DNA from: Phycisphaerae bacterium
Lineage (GTDB): Bacteria > Planctomycetota > Phycisphaerae > UBA1845 > PWPN01
Assembly (NCBI GenBank): GCA_018003015.1
Contig: JAGNEZ010000059.1
Span: forward strand, 1 to 36,900
Length of the DNA stretch: 36,900 nt
Reading direction: 5' to 3'
Below are positions 34,527 to 36,900 of the stretch, in pieces (within the stretch, counting starts at the first letter, position 1; the number at the start of each line of letters is the position of its first letter). The translations under genes and the position numbers were made by a program. The notes under the pieces were generated by a model. It did no database searches and was not told the origin of the DNA. It worked only from the letters and a program-made list of their open reading frames with translations.

Positions 34527-35375
34527 TTACTTGCCGCCGGGTTGATCGTATTCGCCTAGCTTGCGGATCCAGATGTTCCGGAACCGCACCGGATTGGCGT
34601 GATCCTGCAATTCGATGAAGACCTCGGGGGCATGTGGCTTGCCATAATACCCCAGCGATGGGTGGGGCATGCCGTTGATGCCGTCGGTGGCGCCGAAGTA
34701 CTCATGCCGATGGTGCAGCACGGCACCGTTGTGGATGACCGTGACGTTGGCCTTCTTGACCAGCTTCGCATCGCCATCCCATCGCGGCGACTCGAAGACG
34801 ATGTCGTAGGTCTGCCATTCCCCTGGAGGCTTGCTGGCGTTGACCAGGGGAGGTGCCTGGCCATACATCGCCCCACACTGGCCGTCGGGATAGGTCGGGT
34901 TCTTGAAGCAGTCCAGCACCTGGACCTCGTACATCCCGTTGATCAACACGCCGCTGTTGCCGCGGCTCTGACCGTCGCCGCTGGCCCGCTGGGGCGTGGC
35001 GAACTCCAGGTGCAGTTGAAAGTCGGACCACTTCTCCCGGGTGCGGATGTTGCCCTTGCCGCTGGCCATGCAGCCGTTCTCGACCGTCCACCGGGCGGGC
35101 TGGTGGTCGCCACCCTGCCACTTGGAAAAATCCTTGCCGTCGAAGAGGATGACCGCGTCCGACGGCGCGGGGGCGTTGTGGCTGAACGTGGTTCCAGGCG
35201 TCACCACCCGCGGCTGTGGTCGCTCGCCGTCGTGCACACACCAGGGCGTCCCGGGAATGATCGGTGTTCCCTTGTAGCCCAGCCCCTGGAAGGTGGCCGC
35301 CGCATAAACGGCCGCCACCGCACTCAGGCCACCCAAGCCCAAGCCGACGAGTCTGAGGAATGGTGAGGTTCTCAT
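34527..35375 (-). CDS. DUF1080 protein (3-keto-disaccharide hydrolase family), exported
   Basis: The 282-residue product begins with a hydrophobic signal or anchor (VGLGLGGLSAVAAVYAAATF). The concanavalin-like DUF1080 domain shows VILFDGKDFSKWQGGD, ENGCMASGKGNIRT, FQLHLEFATP, RGNSGVLINGMYEVQVLDC and FRNIWIRKLG. Members of this family have been shown to hydrolyse 3-keto-glycosides. That activity fits the Gfo/Idh/MocA oxidoreductase and ThuA-like proteins also coded in this window. A downstream minus-strand stop precedes the GHL10 gene. Confidence 0.9.
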   Translation of the reverse strand: MRTSPFLRLVGLGLGGLSAVAAVYAAATFQGLGYKGTPIIPGTPWCVHDGERPQPRVVTPGTTFSHNAPAPSDAVILFDGKDFSKWQGGDHQPARWTVENGCMASGKGNIRTREKWSDFQLHLEFATPQRASGDGQSRGNSGVLINGMYEVQVLDCFKNPTYPDGQCGAMYGQAPPLVNASKPPGEWQTYDIVFESPRWDGDAKLVKKANVTVIHNGAVLHHRHEYFGATDGINGMPHPSLGYYGKPHAPEVFIELQDHANPVRFRNIWIRKLGEYDQPGGK

Positions 35376-35696
35376 GGTCTGTCCGCTCCGGTCTGATCCA
35401 GTGTGAGGCCAAATGACCTCGAGGACAGGTCCCTTGCCGTTGCGCCCGACGCCGACCTGTTCGCCACATCCTACCGCGAACCTTCCCGGTCCGTCGAGAG
35501 CATCGCCAGAGGCCGGCAGGAGAAGGGACTCCAGCGAGAGATTTTGCCTCCGTTCATGTCAGCGGCACTCCACGATCCGGTCCCGCACCGCGAAAGGCAT
35601 TCCTGGGCAGGACGCACCCGGGAAGGCCCCACAGCTCTGACTGGGTCTGGTCACCGGCTCGGCACGATCGTCCCCCATGCCGCCGTGCGGCAGCGA
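35376..35696. other. Intergenic stretch between esterase-like and DUF1080 genes
   Basis: No gene is supported in these 321 bases. CCTCGAGGACAGGTCCC at 35417-35433, about 45 bases upstream of the DUF1080 start, nearly matches (15 of 17) the reverse complement of 7367-7383 in the debris upstream of the Gfo/Idh operon. Nothing else stood out. Confidence 0.4.
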
Positions 35697-36900
35697 TCAC
35701 TGTTGACTCGTGCGGAACGGTTCCACCGGGACACGCTCGCCTCTCACCAGCGCCTTGTTCCACGCGTCGAAACGGGTGTAGTAGGGGCGGTGCGAGCCGT
35801 GCGTCTCACCGTGTTCGGCCAAGGGGAGCACGACGACCTCGGTCGGTCCCTGCAGAGCGTTGCACGTGGCAAAGATGCCGGGCGGCGGGCAGGTGGTGTC
35901 AATGAGCCCGATACCGGCCAGCACCGGGCACTTCACCCGCGAAGCGAAATGCACCACGTCATAGTAGCGGGCGGCATCGCGGACCTTGGCCTCGTTCTTG
36001 TCCTTCGTCTTCCAGTACCACATCGGCCAGCCCGGAAGGCGTTCCGCTTCCGGACCGTTCAGGTCGCAACCGGCCGGAACACACGCGAGCACGGCCGTGA
36101 CCTTCGGATGCAGGGCGGCCGTCACGATCGACTGCAGACCGCCTTGGCTGCCGCCAGTGACGACCAGGGTTTTCCCGTCCCAATCGGGCCGTTCGGTCAG
36201 GTACTGGGCCGCCCGGAAGCAGGAGAGGTACATCCGCAGGAAATAGCTGGTTTCGCGATCGTCATTTCCGATCGCGGGATAGTCCTTGAGCGGCCCCGTG
36301 CCCTGGTCCTTGTAGAATGGCTCCGGCTCATCGATGGGCAGATCGTGAGCGTTGATATTGAGAACCAGCCAGCCTTCCGCCGCCCGGCCGGTGACCCACT
36401 CCTTCTGCAGCGGGTACACGCCTGCCCACTGGACGATGAGCATGGCCGGAAGCTTCTCTCCCTGCCTCGGCCGGGCGAGCTGGCCGTGGATATGCGAGCC
36501 GCGAATGTGGTCCATGGTGATCTTGTGATACTCGAGGTCCGCCTTGCCGCTGTCCCCGGTGGTGAGCTGCGGATTGGCGGGAACGCCGGCCAGGTCCTTG
36601 AGCTTGCTCTCCCAGAAGGCGTCGAAATCGTCCGGGCGCCTGGAGGCGGGTCGCAGCTTCTCCGGCGAAACCAAGGCGCCGCCCAGAGCCTTGACCCGCC
36701 GCTTGCCATCGACCGGGGGAAGCGTCACCTCGGCCAGCAGCCAGCCGGGTTCGTCGAGCCTGGCTTCGATTCGACCCTTGCCCTGGGAGAGGCTGACCCG
36801 GCCTCTGCTGACTTCGGTCACTCCGCCCTTCTTGACCACGAAGAATACCTCGGAGGCGGAGGAGTCCTTGACCTCCACGGTCCATCGTATGACCTCGCCC
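35697..36900 (-). CDS. Partial acetylxylan-esterase-like alpha/beta hydrolase
   Basis: The frame is open to the window edge, so the N-terminus is missing; a GTG at 36878 is a possible but unlikely start. About 400 residues are visible. An N-terminal Ig-like or beta-sandwich part leads to an acetylxylan esterase (AXE1) domain: RPDDFDAFWESKLKDL, a nucleophile elbow GGSQGGLQ, the Asp in GLIDTTCPPPG, and the His in AEHGETHGSH. These give a complete Ser-Asp-His triad. Such esterases remove acetyl groups from polysaccharides or antibiotics. Substrate unknown. Confidence 0.85.
   Translation of the reverse strand, partial: GEVIRWTVEVKDSSASEVFFVVKKGGVTEVSRGRVSLSQGKGRIEARLDEPGWLLAEVTLPPVDGKRRVKALGGALVSPEKLRPASRRPDDFDAFWESKLKDLAGVPANPQLTTGDSGKADLEYHKITMDHIRGSHIHGQLARPRQGEKLPAMLIVQWAGVYPLQKEWVTGRAAEGWLVLNINAHDLPIDEPEPFYKDQGTGPLKDYPAIGNDDRETSYFLRMYLSCFRAAQYLTERPDWDGKTLVVTGGSQGGLQSIVTAALHPKVTAVLACVPAGCDLNGPEAERLPGWPMWYWKTKDKNEAKVRDAARYYDVVHFASRVKCPVLAGIGLIDTTCPPPGIFATCNALQGPTEVVVLPLAEHGETHGSHRPYYTRFDAWNKALVRGERVPVEPFRTSQQ

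Overview
The window looks like a high-GC chromosomal segment from a member of the Planctomycetota. I infer this from the gene families, not from a marker gene. They include a sigma-70-like fragment of the type common in planctomycetes, Tat- or Sec-exported Gfo/Idh/MocA and ThuA-like sugar proteins, a DUF1080 (3-keto-glycoside hydrolase family) protein, a PA14/dockerin-like giant secreted protein, TPR proteins carrying RNA polymerase alpha-CTD modules, and an rpsP-trmD-rplS run.

Layout. (1) Positions 1-2741 hold two exported-type acidic proteins full of Asp-rich calcium-binding loops. The first is cut by the window edge and is built on a near-perfect 45-bp tandem array. The second is a lipoprotein. 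A truncated sigma factor follows at about 2754-3130. (2) Positions 3152-7034 on the minus strand are a tight three-gene operon: a Tat-exported Gfo/Idh/MocA oxidoreductase, a ThuA-like protein and a Tat-exported FucI/AraA-fold isomerase-like protein. This is probably an extracytoplasmic sugar-modifying unit. (3) Positions 7035-8465 are debris: an unassigned coding remnant runs into the truncated end of a Deg-type serine protease. (4) Positions 8466-13986 hold an AraC-type regulator divergent from a 1338-residue secreted lectin/PA14/dockerin-like protein. A decayed integrase-type transposase fragment lies just beyond. (5) Positions 14479-19573 hold hldE (ADP-heptose synthesis), divergent from a TPR protein with two alpha-CTD modules. 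A SpoIID/LytB-like lipoprotein and a UPF0104-type membrane protein follow. (6) Positions 19829-26451 on the plus strand hold korA-korB (2-oxoacid:ferredoxin oxidoreductase), an exported nucleoside-hydrolase-like protein, fmt and an M48 membrane protease. (7) Positions 26430-29134 on the minus strand are the translation operon rpsP-trmD-rplS-yraN-tatD, with no rimM between rpsP and trmD. (8) Positions 29967-32977 hold an NAD-dependent epimerase, a stand-alone double Clp_N protein, a second ThuA-like protein and a glycine-rich RRM protein with a clear terminator. (9) Positions 33090-36900 on the minus strand hold a GHL10/YddW-type glycoside-hydrolase-like lipoprotein, a DUF1080 protein and an acetylxylan-esterase-like hydrolase cut by the window edge.

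Two themes run through the window. One is carbohydrate handling outside the cytoplasm: export signals sit on the oxidoreductase, ThuA-like, isomerase-like, DUF1080 and GHL10 proteins. The other is gene decay: three broken genes (sigma factor, protease, transposase) each end abruptly beside the 3' end of another gene or gene fragment. The least understood intact gene is the TPR/tandem alpha-CTD protein at 16264-17220. I saw no rRNA, convincing tRNA, CRISPR array or intact insertion sequence.
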